NCBI GenBank assembly: GCA_016699675.1
Contig: CP064985.1
Location: 3,906,001-3,970,000, forward strand
Source of the DNA: Austwickia sp.
Lineage (GTDB): Bacteria > Actinomycetota > Actinomycetes > Actinomycetales > Dermatophilaceae
Length of the DNA stretch: 64,000 bases
Reading direction: 5' to 3'
Below, one piece after another: positions 19,610 through 28,648 of the stretch. Both the position numbers and the translations under genes were made by a program. The notes under the pieces were generated by a model. That model was given only the letters and a program-made list of their open reading frames with translations. It was not told the DNA's origin and ran no database searches. The stretch's first letter is position 1, and every line of letters starts with the position of its first letter.

Positions 19610-20566
19610 TCAGCGACCGGGCAGCGGCAGGTAGACCAGCGGATCCACCGCGACGGCCACGAACACCAGGGTGAGATAGCTGATCGAGTAGTGGAACAGG
19701 CGCATCGGCTTCAACGCCGTGAGCGTGGTGTTCTCGGGATCCTTGGCGCGGGCCAGCAGCCGGTAGGACTCCAGCAGGAACACGACACCGGAGACCACCG
19801 CGCACCCGACGTACAGCCATCCCATCGGGGCCACGGGGATGAGGGCGAGCGAGGTGAGCACGGTCGCCCAGGCATACGCGACGATCCGCCGGGCCACCGC
19901 CACGTCCTGCGCGACCACGGGGAGCATCGGCACGCCCGCCGCGGCGTAGTCGTCCTTGAAGCGCATCGACAGCGGCCAATAGTGCGGGGGCGTCCAGAAG
20001 AACACGACGAGGAAGAGGATCACCGGCGCCCAGGACAGCGAGTTGGTCACGGCGGACCAGCCGATCAGCACCGGCATGCAGCCGGCCGCCCCGCCCCAGA
20101 CGATGTTCTGGGCGGTGCGGCGCTTGAGCAGGATCGTGTAGAAGACGACGTACAGCGCGATGGCGCCCAGCGACAGCGCGGCCGAGAGCCAGTTGACCAG
20201 CAGGCCGAGGACCAGGGTCGAGGCGATACCGACCACGATGCCGAGCGCGAGCGCGCGCTGCGGGGAGATCGCGCCGGTGACGAGCGGCCGGTTCTCGGTG
20301 CGGTGCATGAGCCGGTCGATGTCGCGGTCGAGGTAGCAGTTGAGGATGTTGGCGCTGGCCGCGGACAGGGTGCCGCCGAGCAGGGTGGCGAGGATCAGCC
20401 CGGGGGCCGGGACGCCGCGATCGGCGAGGAACATCACCGGGAACGTCGTCACGAGCAGCAGCTCGATGATCCGCGGCTTGATCAGTGACATGTAGTCGCC
20501 GAAGGTGGCCGACGGCGCCTCGGTCGCGCGGTCGGCAGTGTGGCGGCGGGGTTGCAGCGCGGTCAC
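19610..20566 (-). CDS. ctaB: Protoheme IX farnesyltransferase (heme O synthase)
   Basis: 318 residues of the UbiA prenyltransferase superfamily, with about eight to nine membrane helices. NCYLDRDIDRLMHRTENRP is the first Asp-rich NDxxDxxxD site. The second conserved segment reads KRRTAQNIVWGGAAGCMP. It adds a farnesyl group to heme B to give heme O, the substrate of CtaA. The frame stays open far upstream, antisense to tkt. The GTG at 20566 is chosen because GAAGGA lies just before it and family sequence begins soon after. It is divergent from tkt, as in many actinobacteria. Confidence 0.93.
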   Translation of the reverse strand: MTALQPRRHTADRATEAPSATFGDYMSLIKPRIIELLLVTTFPVMFLADRGVPAPGLILATLLGGTLSAASANILNCYLDRDIDRLMHRTENRPLVTGAISPQRALALGIVVGIASTLVLGLLVNWLSAALSLGAIALYVVFYTILLKRRTAQNIVWGGAAGCMPVLIGWSAVTNSLSWAPVILFLVVFFWTPPHYWPLSMRFKDDYAAAGVPMLPVVAQDVAVARRIVAYAWATVLTSLALIPVAPMGWLYVGCAVVSGVVFLLESYRLLARAKDPENTTLTALKPMRLFHYSISYLTLVFVAVAVDPLVYLPLPGR

Positions 20567-20899
20567 ATCGTCCTTCGGGGAACGCCGATGAGGAGGTACG
20601 TCGGGTGGGCGTCCCCACCCGCGACCTGGATGCACCCCTCCCCTGTGCTCGGAGAGACGCCCGCCCAGTCTACGGGCGAACCCGACGAGCGGTCCTGGAG
20701 GTGGACGGCGATTCGACAGGGTCGTCGGGACGGTCGACCAATTGTCCGCTCGAATCGGCGGCGGTGCGACGAACGGTCGCAGGCCCGGGTGGCCACACCG
20801 AGCCACCGGAGGTGCGCCGTCGGGGGGGCTGGTTAAGCTCGCAGAGGTGTAACGGTCCGTGTCACCCGGCCCGTCACAGGACGAATAAAGGAGTTCCCC
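20567..20899. other. Divergent intergenic region ctaB / tkt
   Basis: 333 bases with no credible gene. It must hold the promoters of ctaB (minus) and tkt (plus). TAAGCT near 20833 fits a TANNNT -10 element for tkt, but no matching -35 stands out. A strong AAAGGAG at 20887-20893 serves the tkt GTG start. Confidence 0.5.
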
Positions 20900-23071
20900 G
20901 TGTCCGAGCCCGCTGCCGCAACCCAGCGAGACGCCTCGCTCCCGTCCCCGGTGGTCGCCGCCGTGGGATGGACCGATCTCGACGTCCGGGCGGTGGACAC
21001 CGCGCGAGTCCTCGCCGCCGACGCCGTACAGAAGACCGGCAACGGCCACCCGGGCACGGCGATGAGCCTGGCCCCCGTGGCGTACCTGCTCTATCAGCAG
21101 ATCATGCGCCTGGACCCGGCCGACCCGCAGTGGCTGGGCCGGGATCGCTTCGTGCTGTCCAACGGGCACGCGAGCCTGACGCAATACGTGCAGCTCTACC
21201 TGGCCGGCATCGGCCTCGAGCTGGCCGATCTGGAGGCCCTGCGCACCTTCAAGTCCAAGACGCCCGGGCACCCGGAGGTGCACCACACCACCGGCGTCGA
21301 GGTGACCACCGGGCCCCTCGGCTCCGGCCTGGCGAGCGCGGTCGGCATGGCCATGGCCCAGCGCCGCCAGCGGGGGCTCTTCGACCCCGAGGCGCCGGCG
21401 GGCACCAGCCCGTTCGACCATCACATCTACGTGATCGCCGGCGACGGCTGTCTGCAGGAGGGGGTGGCGAGCGAGGCCTGCTCGCTCGCGGGCCACCAGA
21501 AGCTCGGCAACCTCACCCTGATCTACGACGCCAACAAGATCTCGATCGAGGACCGCACGGACATCGCCTACAGCGAGGACGTCGCCGGTCGGTTCGCCGC
21601 GTACGGCTGGGACGTCCAGCACGTCTCGTGGCGGCCGGCGGAGGGGTCCGCGGGCACCGGCGAGGCGGCGTACGTCGAAGACATCGACGCCCTGGCCGCC
21701 GCCATCGAGGCCGGCCGGGCCGTGACCGACAAGCCCACGATCGTCATCCTCGACACGATCATCGCCTGGCCCGCGCCGACGCTGCAGGACACCGGCAAGT
21801 CGCACGGTGCGGCCCTCGGCGAGGACGAGGTCAAGGCGATCAAGACGCTCCTGGGCTTCGACCCGGAGCAGACCTTCGAGGTCGACCCCGCCGTGCTGGC
21901 CCACACCCGAGGCGGGGTAGCGCAGCGGGGCGCGGCTGCCCACCAGGAGTGGCAGCAGGCGTACGACGCCTGGCGCGCCGCCAACCCCGAGCGCGCCGCG
22001 CTGCTCGACCGCGTGCGCGATCACCAGACGCCGGAGGGCCTGGCGGCCGCCATCCCCACGTTCCCCGCCGACGCCGACAAGGGCATGGCGACGCGGGCGG
22101 CCTCCGGCAAGGTGCTCACGGCGCTCAAGGACGTCATGCCGGAACTGTGGGGCGGCTCGGCCGACCTGGCCGACTCCAACAACACGACGATGGAGGGCGA
22201 GCCGAGCTTCGTGCCCGCCGAGCACCAGACCAAGATGTTCCCCGGCAACGAATACGGGCGGACGCTGCACTTCGGCATCCGCGAGAACGCCATGGGCATG
22301 ATCCTCAACGGGATCGCCCTGGAGGGGCTGACCAGGCCGTACGGCGGCACGTTCCTCACCTTCTCGGACTACATGCGACCGGCCGTGCGGCTGGCGGCGC
22401 TGCAGCGGGTCCCGGTCGTCTTCGTGTGGACCCACGACTCGGTCGGGCTCGGCGAGGACGGCCCCACCCATCAGCCGATCGAGCAGATTCCCAGCCTGCG
22501 CCTCATCCCGAACCTGCAGGTGGTGCGGCCCGCGGACGCCAACGAGACCGCGGTGGCGTGGCGGACCATCCTCACCTCGTGGGAGGACCCCAAGGGTCTG
22601 ATCCTGTCCCGCCAGGCGCTGCCGGTGCTGGACCGCACGACGTACGCCTCGGCCGAGGGCACCGCGCGGGGGGCCTACGTGCTCGCCTGTGCCGCACCCG
22701 ACGGCAAGCCCGACGTGATCCTCCTGGCGACGGGCTCGGAGGTGCAGCACGCCGTGGGCGCGTACGAGCAGCTCGTCGCCGAGGGGGTCAAGGCGCGGGT
22801 GGTATCGATGCCGTGCTGGGAGTGGTTCGAGGCGCAGGACGCCGCCTACCGCGAGCAGGTCCTGCCGCCCTCGGTGCGGGCGCGCGTGGCGGTCGAGGCC
22901 GCCGAACCGCGCCTGTGGCGGACCTACGTCGGCGACGCCGGCGTCGTCGTCGGGATCGACCACTTCGGGGAGTCGGGATCCGGCTCGGTCCTCATGAAGG
23001 AGTTCGGATTCACCGCAGACAACGTCGTCGCGGCGGCCCACCAGACCATCCGCACGGTGAAAGGCGACTGA
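20900..23071 (+). CDS. tkt: Transketolase
   Basis: 723 residues, the usual bacterial length. It contains NGHPGTAMSL near the N-terminus, the thiamine-diphosphate motif beginning GDGCLQEG (about residue 180), and the pyrimidine-domain HFGIRENAMGMILNGIAL and HDSVGLGEDGPTHQP stretches. It moves two-carbon ketol units between sugar phosphates in the non-oxidative pentose-phosphate pathway. GTG start with AAAGGAG seven bases upstream. It opens the tkt-tal-zwf-opcA operon, with a one-base gap to tal. Confidence 0.97.
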   Translation: MSEPAAATQRDASLPSPVVAAVGWTDLDVRAVDTARVLAADAVQKTGNGHPGTAMSLAPVAYLLYQQIMRLDPADPQWLGRDRFVLSNGHASLTQYVQLYLAGIGLELADLEALRTFKSKTPGHPEVHHTTGVEVTTGPLGSGLASAVGMAMAQRRQRGLFDPEAPAGTSPFDHHIYVIAGDGCLQEGVASEACSLAGHQKLGNLTLIYDANKISIEDRTDIAYSEDVAGRFAAYGWDVQHVSWRPAEGSAGTGEAAYVEDIDALAAAIEAGRAVTDKPTIVILDTIIAWPAPTLQDTGKSHGAALGEDEVKAIKTLLGFDPEQTFEVDPAVLAHTRGGVAQRGAAAHQEWQQAYDAWRAANPERAALLDRVRDHQTPEGLAAAIPTFPADADKGMATRAASGKVLTALKDVMPELWGGSADLADSNNTTMEGEPSFVPAEHQTKMFPGNEYGRTLHFGIRENAMGMILNGIALEGLTRPYGGTFLTFSDYMRPAVRLAALQRVPVVFVWTHDSVGLGEDGPTHQPIEQIPSLRLIPNLQVVRPADANETAVAWRTILTSWEDPKGLILSRQALPVLDRTTYASAEGTARGAYVLACAAPDGKPDVILLATGSEVQHAVGAYEQLVAEGVKARVVSMPCWEWFEAQDAAYREQVLPPSVRARVAVEAAEPRLWRTYVGDAGVVVGIDHFGESGSGSVLMKEFGFTADNVVAAAHQTIRTVKGD

Positions 23072-23072
23072 C

Positions 23073-24191
23073 ATGGCGACCAACCCGAACCTCGACGCAC
23101 TCGCCCAGAACGGCGTCTCGGTCTGGCTCGACGACCTGAGCCGGTCCATGATCAGCAGCGGCGACCTGGAGAAGCTCCTCACGGACCGCGGCGTGGTCGG
23201 CGTGACGACCAACCCCACGATCTTCGCCGCCGCCCTGAGCAAGGGCGAGGCCTACGCCGACCAGGTGGCGCAGCTCGCCGGCGCCGGGGCGGACGTGGAT
23301 GCGGCCGTCTTTGCGATCACCACGGACGACGTACGGTCTGCGTGCGACGTGCTGCGGCCGGTGTACGACGCGACCGGCGGCCAGGACGGCCGCGTCTCCA
23401 TCGAGGTCGACCCGCGGCTGGCCCGCGACACCACCGCGACGATCGAGATGGCCCGCCGTCTGTGGGCCACGGTCGACCGGCCGAACGTGATGGTCAAGAT
23501 CCCGGCGACGGTGGAGGGCCTGCCGGCGATCGCCACCGCGATCGAGGAGGGCATCAACGTCAACGTGACGTTGATCTTCTCCCTGGACCGCTACCGGGGC
23601 GTGCTCAACGCCTATCTCACCGGCCTGGAGCAGGCCCGCGAACACGGCCGCGACCTGTCCACCATCCACTCGGTGGCCTCGTTCTTCGTCAGCAGGGTCG
23701 ATACGGAGATCGACAAGCGGCTGGACGCGATCGGCACGCCCGAGGCCGCGGCGATGCGCGGCAAGGCCGCCATCGCCAATGCGCGGCTGGCGTATCAGGC
23801 CTTCGAGGAGACCTTCGCCACGCCGCGCTGGGCCAACCTCGCCGACGACGGCGCGCACAAGCAACGGCCGCTCTGGGCCTCCACCGGGGTCAAGGACCCG
23901 GCGTACCCGGACACGATGTACGTCACCGAGCTGGTCGCGCCCCTGACCGTGAACACGATGCCCGGCAAGACCCTCGAGGCGGTCGCCGACCACGGCCAGA
24001 TCCACGGCGACACGGTGACGGGCACGTACGAGCAGGCCACCGCGCAGCTCGATGATCTGGAGCGGCTCGGGGTGAGCTACACCGAGGTCGTCGAACTGCT
24101 GGAGAAGGAGGGCCTGGAGAAGTTCGAGGCCTCCTGGGGGGAGCTGCTGGGCAGCGTCCGCGACGAGCTGAGCAAGGCGAGCCGTTCGTGA
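23073..24191 (+). CDS. tal: Transaldolase
   Basis: 372 residues, the longer actinobacterial type. The Schiff-base lysine lies in MVKIPAT (Lys142). TTNPTIFAAALSKGEAYADQ near the N-terminus and GINVNVTLIFSLDRY are family landmarks. It transfers dihydroxyacetone units between sugar phosphates. The ATG follows the tkt stop by one base, and the stop overlaps the zwf GTG start (GTGA), so it is translationally coupled on both sides. Confidence 0.96.
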   Translation: MATNPNLDALAQNGVSVWLDDLSRSMISSGDLEKLLTDRGVVGVTTNPTIFAAALSKGEAYADQVAQLAGAGADVDAAVFAITTDDVRSACDVLRPVYDATGGQDGRVSIEVDPRLARDTTATIEMARRLWATVDRPNVMVKIPATVEGLPAIATAIEEGINVNVTLIFSLDRYRGVLNAYLTGLEQAREHGRDLSTIHSVASFFVSRVDTEIDKRLDAIGTPEAAAMRGKAAIANARLAYQAFEETFATPRWANLADDGAHKQRPLWASTGVKDPAYPDTMYVTELVAPLTVNTMPGKTLEAVADHGQIHGDTVTGTYEQATAQLDDLERLGVSYTEVVELLEKEGLEKFEASWGELLGSVRDELSKASRS

Positions 24192-25732
24192 GTCCGGCGC
24201 GCGTCGCCCAGGGGGTCAACCCGCTGCGCGACCACCGCGACAAGCGGCTGCCCCGGATCGCCGGGCCCTGCGGCATGGTGATGTTCGGCGTCACCGGCGA
24301 CCTCGCCCGCAAGAAGCTCATGCCCGCCATCTACGACCTGGCCAACCGGGGACTGCTCCCACCGGGGTTCTCGCTGGTGGGCTTCGCGCGCCGGGACTGG
24401 GCGGATCAGGACTTCGGCAAGCTGGTGTACGACGCCGTCCGCGAGCACGCCCGCACCCCGTGGCGGGAGGAGGTTTGGGGTCAGCTCGCCGAGGGGATCC
24501 GGTTCGTCCCCGGCAGCTTCGACGACGACGCAGCGTTCGACCTGCTCGTCGACACCGTGCACCTGCTGGACGAGCAGCGGGGCACCGGCGGCAACCACGC
24601 GTTCTACCTGTCGATCCCGCCGGGCTTCTTCGGTCCGGTCTGCCGCCAGCTGCAGCGCTCCGGGCTCGCGGAGGGCAAGGGGGACGCCTGGCGTCGGGTC
24701 GTCATCGAGAAGCCCTTCGGGCACGACCTGGCCAGCGCCCGGGAGCTCAACGACATCGTCGAGAGCGTGTTCCCGGCGGACTCCGTGTTCCGCATCGACC
24801 ACTACCTCGGCAAGGAGACCGTGCAGAACCTGCTGGCGCTCCGCTTCGCCAACGAGCTGTTCGAGCCCATCTGGAACGGCAGCCACATCGACCACGTGCA
24901 GATCACGATGGCCGAGGACATCGGCATCGCCGGGCGCGCCGGGTATTACGACGGGATCGGCGCCGCCCGCGACGTGATCCAGAACCACCTTCTCCAGCTG
25001 CTGGCGCTGACCGCGATGGAGGAGCCGGTCTCCTTCGGGGCCGATCACCTGCGGGCCGAGAAGGAGAAGGTGCTCTCCGCGGTCACCCTGGCCGGTCCGG
25101 TGAGCAAGTGCACGGCCCGCGGCCGGTACGCCGCCGGCTGGCAGGCCGGGGAGGAGGTCCAGGGCTACGCCCAGGAGCAGGGGGTCTCCCCCACCTCCAC
25201 CACCGAGACGTTCGCGGCCCTCAAGCTGCTCGTGCAGACGCGCCGCTGGGCCGGGGTGCCGTTCTACCTGCGCACCGGCAAACGTCTGGCCAAGCGCGTC
25301 ACGGAGATCGCCGTGGTCTTCAAGCCGGCGCCGCACCTGCCGTTCACGGAGAACGAGACGGAGGAGCTCGGCCAGAACGCCATCGTCATCCGGGTGCAGC
25401 CCGACGAGGGCGTGACCATGCGCTTCGGGGCGAAGGTGCCCGGCGCGCAGATGGAGGTCCGGGACGTGACGATGGACTTCGGTTACGGCCGCGCGTTCAC
25501 CGAGTCCAGCCCGGAGGCCTACGAGCGGCTGATCCTCGACGTGCTGCTGGGCGATCCGCCGCTCTTCCCCCGGCACGAGGAGGTCGAGCTGTCCTGGCGG
25601 ATTCTCGACCCGGTCACGGCGGCGTGGGCCCGTTCGGGAAAGGCGCCGGAGGAGTACCCGGCCGGGCACTGGGGGCCCAGCAGCGCCCACGAGATGCTCG
25701 CCCGGGACGGCCGGGTTTGGAGGATGCCATGA
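24188..25732 (+). CDS. zwf: Glucose-6-phosphate 1-dehydrogenase
   Basis: 514 residues. The coenzyme loop reads FGVTGDLARKKLMPAIYDLA (the family GxxGDLA motif) at about residues 35-55, and the active-site signature RIDHYLGKE lies near residue 200. It oxidises glucose-6-phosphate to 6-phosphogluconolactone with NADP+. It starts with a GTG overlapping the tal stop, and its stop overlaps the opcA ATG. Confidence 0.97.
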   Translation: MSPARVAQGVNPLRDHRDKRLPRIAGPCGMVMFGVTGDLARKKLMPAIYDLANRGLLPPGFSLVGFARRDWADQDFGKLVYDAVREHARTPWREEVWGQLAEGIRFVPGSFDDDAAFDLLVDTVHLLDEQRGTGGNHAFYLSIPPGFFGPVCRQLQRSGLAEGKGDAWRRVVIEKPFGHDLASARELNDIVESVFPADSVFRIDHYLGKETVQNLLALRFANELFEPIWNGSHIDHVQITMAEDIGIAGRAGYYDGIGAARDVIQNHLLQLLALTAMEEPVSFGADHLRAEKEKVLSAVTLAGPVSKCTARGRYAAGWQAGEEVQGYAQEQGVSPTSTTETFAALKLLVQTRRWAGVPFYLRTGKRLAKRVTEIAVVFKPAPHLPFTENETEELGQNAIVIRVQPDEGVTMRFGAKVPGAQMEVRDVTMDFGYGRAFTESSPEAYERLILDVLLGDPPLFPRHEEVELSWRILDPVTAAWARSGKAPEEYPAGHWGPSSAHEMLARDGRVWRMP

Positions 25733-26871
25733 TCGTCGACCTGCCCAGCACGTCCGTCGGCGCCGTCGCCGCGAAGCTGCGCGACCTGCGGGACGCGGCG
25801 GGCGCGATGGCGTTGTCCCGGGTCCTCACGCTGGTCGTCCTCGTCGACGCCGCGCACGCCGACCAGGCGCTCACGGTGGCGACCCGCGCGACGTACCAGC
25901 ACCCCAGCCGCATCGTCGCCATCGTCGAGGGCACCGACCGGGGCGAGGCCCAGATCGACGCCGAGATCCGCCTGGGCGGTGACGCCGGCGCCTCCGAGAT
26001 CATCGTGCTGCGCCTGTCCGGGGGACTCGTGGCGCACGCCGAGTCCGTCGTGTTGCCGCTGCTGCTGCCCGACTCCCCCATCGTCGCGTGGTGGCCGTAC
26101 GGCGCCCCGGACAACCCGGCGGCGGACCCCGTGGGGGCGCTGGCCCAGCGGCGCATCACCGACGCCGAGCACGCGCCGGATCCGGCGAAGGCCGTGGCCG
26201 CCCGGGCGGCCGTCTACGCGCCCGGCGACACCGACCTGGTGTGGACCCGGACGACGAAGTGGCGCGGCATTCTGGCCGCCGCCCTGGAACAACCCCCGTT
26301 CGAGTCGGTCACCCGCGTGACCGTGTGCGGCGGGTTGGACTCCGGCTCCACCGACCTACTGGCCGGCTGGCTCGGCAGCAAGCTCGGCTGCCCGGTGGTG
26401 CGCGGGCGCGCCCCGGCGGGCAGCGGCCTGCTCTCCGTCCGGCTGGACCGCCCCTCGGGGCCGATCGACCTGGTCCGCCCGGACGGGCTCATCGCGATCC
26501 TGGCGCACCCCGGTCAGCCGGTCCGGCGCCTGGCCCTCGCTCGGCGTACCGACGAGGAGTGCCTCTCCGACGAACTCGCCCGACTCGACCCGGACGAGGT
26601 CTACGAGGAGACCCTGCGCAAGGGATTGCCGCTGCTCACGGGCGAGGCGCTCATGACCGTCACCGACGCCGTGGACGCCGGCCACGCCCCGTCGCTCGCC
26701 GAGGCACGCACCATCTCCGAGCAGATCCGGCGGGCCACCGCGGGCCAGGGCAGCGCCGTCATGGTGGAACGCGAGGCGCCGCCGCAGGCGGCGTCGGAAG
26801 AGGCCGTACGCCGTCGCCGGGGCGAGCAGCGCGAGCGGGTGCAGGCGAAGCGCCGCGGCGAGAAGGCCTGA
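25729..26871 (+). CDS. opcA: Glucose-6-phosphate dehydrogenase assembly protein OpcA
   Basis: 380 residues. The WWPYGAPDNPAADPVG segment and the following TDAEHAPDP stretch are typical of OpcA, a cofactor protein needed for full activity of G6PDH in actinobacteria and cyanobacteria. The C-terminus is highly charged (RRRRGEQRERVQAKRRGEKA). The ATG overlaps the zwf stop by 4 bases. The phosphogluconolactonase gene that often follows opcA is absent. Instead rbpA converges with only 3 bases between the stop codons. Confidence 0.95.
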   Translation: MIVDLPSTSVGAVAAKLRDLRDAAGAMALSRVLTLVVLVDAAHADQALTVATRATYQHPSRIVAIVEGTDRGEAQIDAEIRLGGDAGASEIIVLRLSGGLVAHAESVVLPLLLPDSPIVAWWPYGAPDNPAADPVGALAQRRITDAEHAPDPAKAVAARAAVYAPGDTDLVWTRTTKWRGILAAALEQPPFESVTRVTVCGGLDSGSTDLLAGWLGSKLGCPVVRGRAPAGSGLLSVRLDRPSGPIDLVRPDGLIAILAHPGQPVRRLALARRTDEECLSDELARLDPDEVYEETLRKGLPLLTGEALMTVTDAVDAGHAPSLAEARTISEQIRRATAGQGSAVMVEREAPPQAASEEAVRRRRGEQRERVQAKRRGEKA

Positions 26872-26874
26872 CGC

Positions 26875-27225
26875 TCAGACGACGAGGCCACGCTCTCGGA
26901 GTGCGGACAGCGCTTCGGCGAGAATGGCCTCGCCGTCGGCGTCGGTGCGCCGCTCTTTGACGTAGGCCAGGTGGGTCTTGTAGGGCTCGATGCGCATCTG
27001 CGCAGGCGGGTTGGCCGGGTCCTGACCGGCGGGGAAGCCGCACCGGGGGCAGTCCCAGAATTCCGGTACGCCGACGCTGGCGTCCACCGCGAAGCTGGGG
27101 CTGGTTTCGTGCCCGTTGGCGCACCAGTAGGAGATCGTCACCCGGGGGGCAGCCTCCCCGCGCTCCGCCTCCCCCATCGGTCCCGCACCGACTCGACTAC
27201 CACGAATCGCGTTCGCACCCACCAT
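26875..27225 (-). CDS. rbpA: RNA polymerase-binding protein RbpA
   Basis: 116 residues. It has a basic N-terminal tail (NAIRGSRVG), a core with CANGH and CPRCGFPAG, and the sigma-interacting C-terminal segment beginning PYKTHLAYVKERR. RbpA is an actinobacteria-specific RNA polymerase partner that stabilises open complexes with the principal sigma factor. A strong AAGGAGGA lies about 7 bases before the ATG. It is 48 bases downstream of secG, as commonly seen in this phylum. Confidence 0.96.
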   Translation of the reverse strand: MVGANAIRGSRVGAGPMGEAERGEAAPRVTISYWCANGHETSPSFAVDASVGVPEFWDCPRCGFPAGQDPANPPAQMRIEPYKTHLAYVKERRTDADGEAILAEALSALRERGLVV

Positions 27226-27273
27226 GGGGCATTCCTCCTTGTACGGCCCGGCGCCGTTGCCGGGACAGGGGGT

Positions 27274-27519
27274 TCAGCCGTGGAACCGCTCGAGGAGCTG
27301 CAGTCCGACGATGCAAGCGGTCCACCCCAGCGCCACCGTGACGGTGATGCGGTTGAGGTTGCGCTCGGCCACCGACGAACCACCCATCGTGCTCGAGAAC
27401 CCGCCGCCGAACATGTCGGACATCCCGCCGCCCTTGCCCTTGTGCATGAGGATCAGCAGGACGAGGAACAGGCCGCCCAGGATCAGGAAGACGTCCAACA
27501 CGATCTTCAGTACGTCCAC
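27274..27519 (-). CDS. secG: Protein translocase subunit SecG
   Basis: 81 residues with two hydrophobic helices (about 3-24 and 60-77) separated by a glycine-rich cytoplasmic loop (HKGKGGGMSDMFGGG). This is the SecG plan: a non-essential stimulating subunit of the SecYEG channel. It starts with GTG at 27519, with AAGGTGA upstream. It sits between tpiA and rbpA in the conserved order. Confidence 0.93.
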   Translation of the reverse strand: MDVLKIVLDVFLILGGLFLVLLILMHKGKGGGMSDMFGGGFSSTMGGSSVAERNLNRITVTVALGWTACIVGLQLLERFHG

Positions 27520-27852
27520 GTGAGGTCACCTTGTCTGGGTCTGGGCTGCCAGGTCCGCAGACGTCGAGGTGCGGGTCTACGGGGCCTGGATCTGCGGGAA
27601 TCTGCGGGAAACGCGAGCCGATGGCTCCTGGAGCAGCCTCGATCGTACCTGACGGAACCATGAATCCCGAGCGCGTCGGACGTCCGACACGCTCCCGCAG
27701 CGCGCGGGGCTCACGGGCTGCTCACGAATTGCTCGGACATGACCACGGCGCCCCCCTGGCGGTCGAAAACCATCACCATGGTGACGGAAATGAACCACCG
27801 GAGGGGCGCCGTGGTGACGCCGGGTCGGCTCGCCGACTCGACTCAGCCCGGG
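27520..27852. other. Intergenic region tpiA-secG
   Basis: 333 bases without a credible gene. It contains the long hairpin at 27742-27815 and therefore probably both the end of the glycolytic transcript and a promoter for secG. A repeated 10-mer, ATCTGCGGGA, occurs at 27591-27610. Confidence 0.5.
27742..27815. terminator. Long imperfect hairpin after tpiA
   Basis: Arms 27742-27763 and 27794-27815 pair over about 22 bases with three mismatches. The innermost loop contains a second small palindrome, TCACCATGGTGA (27773-27784). It lies just downstream of the tpiA stop on the minus strand, consistent with a terminator or an RNA structure in the secG leader. Confidence 0.5.
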
Positions 27853-28644
27853 TCAGCTCGCCGACTGCTCCCGGAACCGGCAGATCGTGCCGAAGTCCTC
27901 GGGCTTCAGGGACGCGCCGCCGACGAGCGCGCCGTCGACGTCGGGCTGCGCCATGATCGCCGCGACGTTGTCGCCCTTGACCGAGCCGCCGTACAGGATC
28001 CGGATGCCGTCGGCCGTGGCCTGGTCGTAGAGTTCGGCCAGCTTCCCGCGGATCGCCCCGCAGACCTCCTGGGCGTCCTCGGGGGTGGCGACCTCGCCGG
28101 TGCCGATCGCCCAGATGGGCTCGTACGCGACCACGATCGACTTGGCCTGCTCGACCGGGATGTCCTTGAAGTCGGCCTCGATCTGGGCGAGCACGTGGCT
28201 CACCTGGTTGCCGGCCTTGCGGATGTCCAGGCCCTCGCCGCAGCACAGGATCGGGGTCAGGCCGTGCTTGTACGCCGCCTTGACCTTGGCGTTGAGCAGC
28301 TCGTCCGACTCCTGGTGGTACTCGCGCCGCTCGCTGTGCCCGATGATCACGTACGTGCAGCCGAGCTTGCTCAGCATCGGGCCCGAGATCTCACCGGTGT
28401 AGGCGCCCTCGTCGTGCTGGCTGATGTCCTGGGCTCCGTACCGCAGGCTCAGGCCGTCGCCCTCGACCAGGGTCTGCACGGTGCGCAGGTCGGTGAACGG
28501 CGGGCAGACCGCGACCTCGACCGCGCCGTAATCGTGCTTGGCGTCCTTGAGCGTCCAGTCCAGCTTCTGCACCAGGTGCGTCGCCTGCAGGTGATCGAGG
28601 TTCATCTTCCAGTTGCCCGCCATCAGCGGGATGCGGTTGCTCAT
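27853..28644 (-). CDS. tpiA: Triosephosphate isomerase
   Basis: 263 residues. It contains AGNWKMN with the substrate-binding Lys, VIIGHSERR with the catalytic His, AYEPIWAIGTG with the catalytic Glu, and the phosphate-binding YGGSVKGDN loop. It interconverts dihydroxyacetone phosphate and glyceraldehyde-3-phosphate. The start MSNRIPLMAGNWKMN at 28644 is chosen over an upstream in-frame ATG that reads into pgk. It follows the pgk stop by 4 bases, with GGGAG inside pgk as the ribosome site. Confidence 0.97.
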   Translation of the reverse strand: MSNRIPLMAGNWKMNLDHLQATHLVQKLDWTLKDAKHDYGAVEVAVCPPFTDLRTVQTLVEGDGLSLRYGAQDISQHDEGAYTGEISGPMLSKLGCTYVIIGHSERREYHQESDELLNAKVKAAYKHGLTPILCCGEGLDIRKAGNQVSHVLAQIEADFKDIPVEQAKSIVVAYEPIWAIGTGEVATPEDAQEVCGAIRGKLAELYDQATADGIRILYGGSVKGDNVAAIMAQPDVDGALVGGASLKPEDFGTICRFREQSAS

Positions 28645-28648
28645 CTGC

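Noticed and set aside
20567..23242. Extension of the ctaB frame antisense through tkt, giving a 1,210-residue fusion
   Set aside because: Family sequence starts only near 20566, where a GTG with a ribosome site is found. The rest lies opposite transketolase.
24460..25728. A longer reading of opcA starting inside zwf
   Set aside because: The upstream part is an alternative frame of zwf without OpcA similarity; the ATG at 25729 overlaps the zwf stop.
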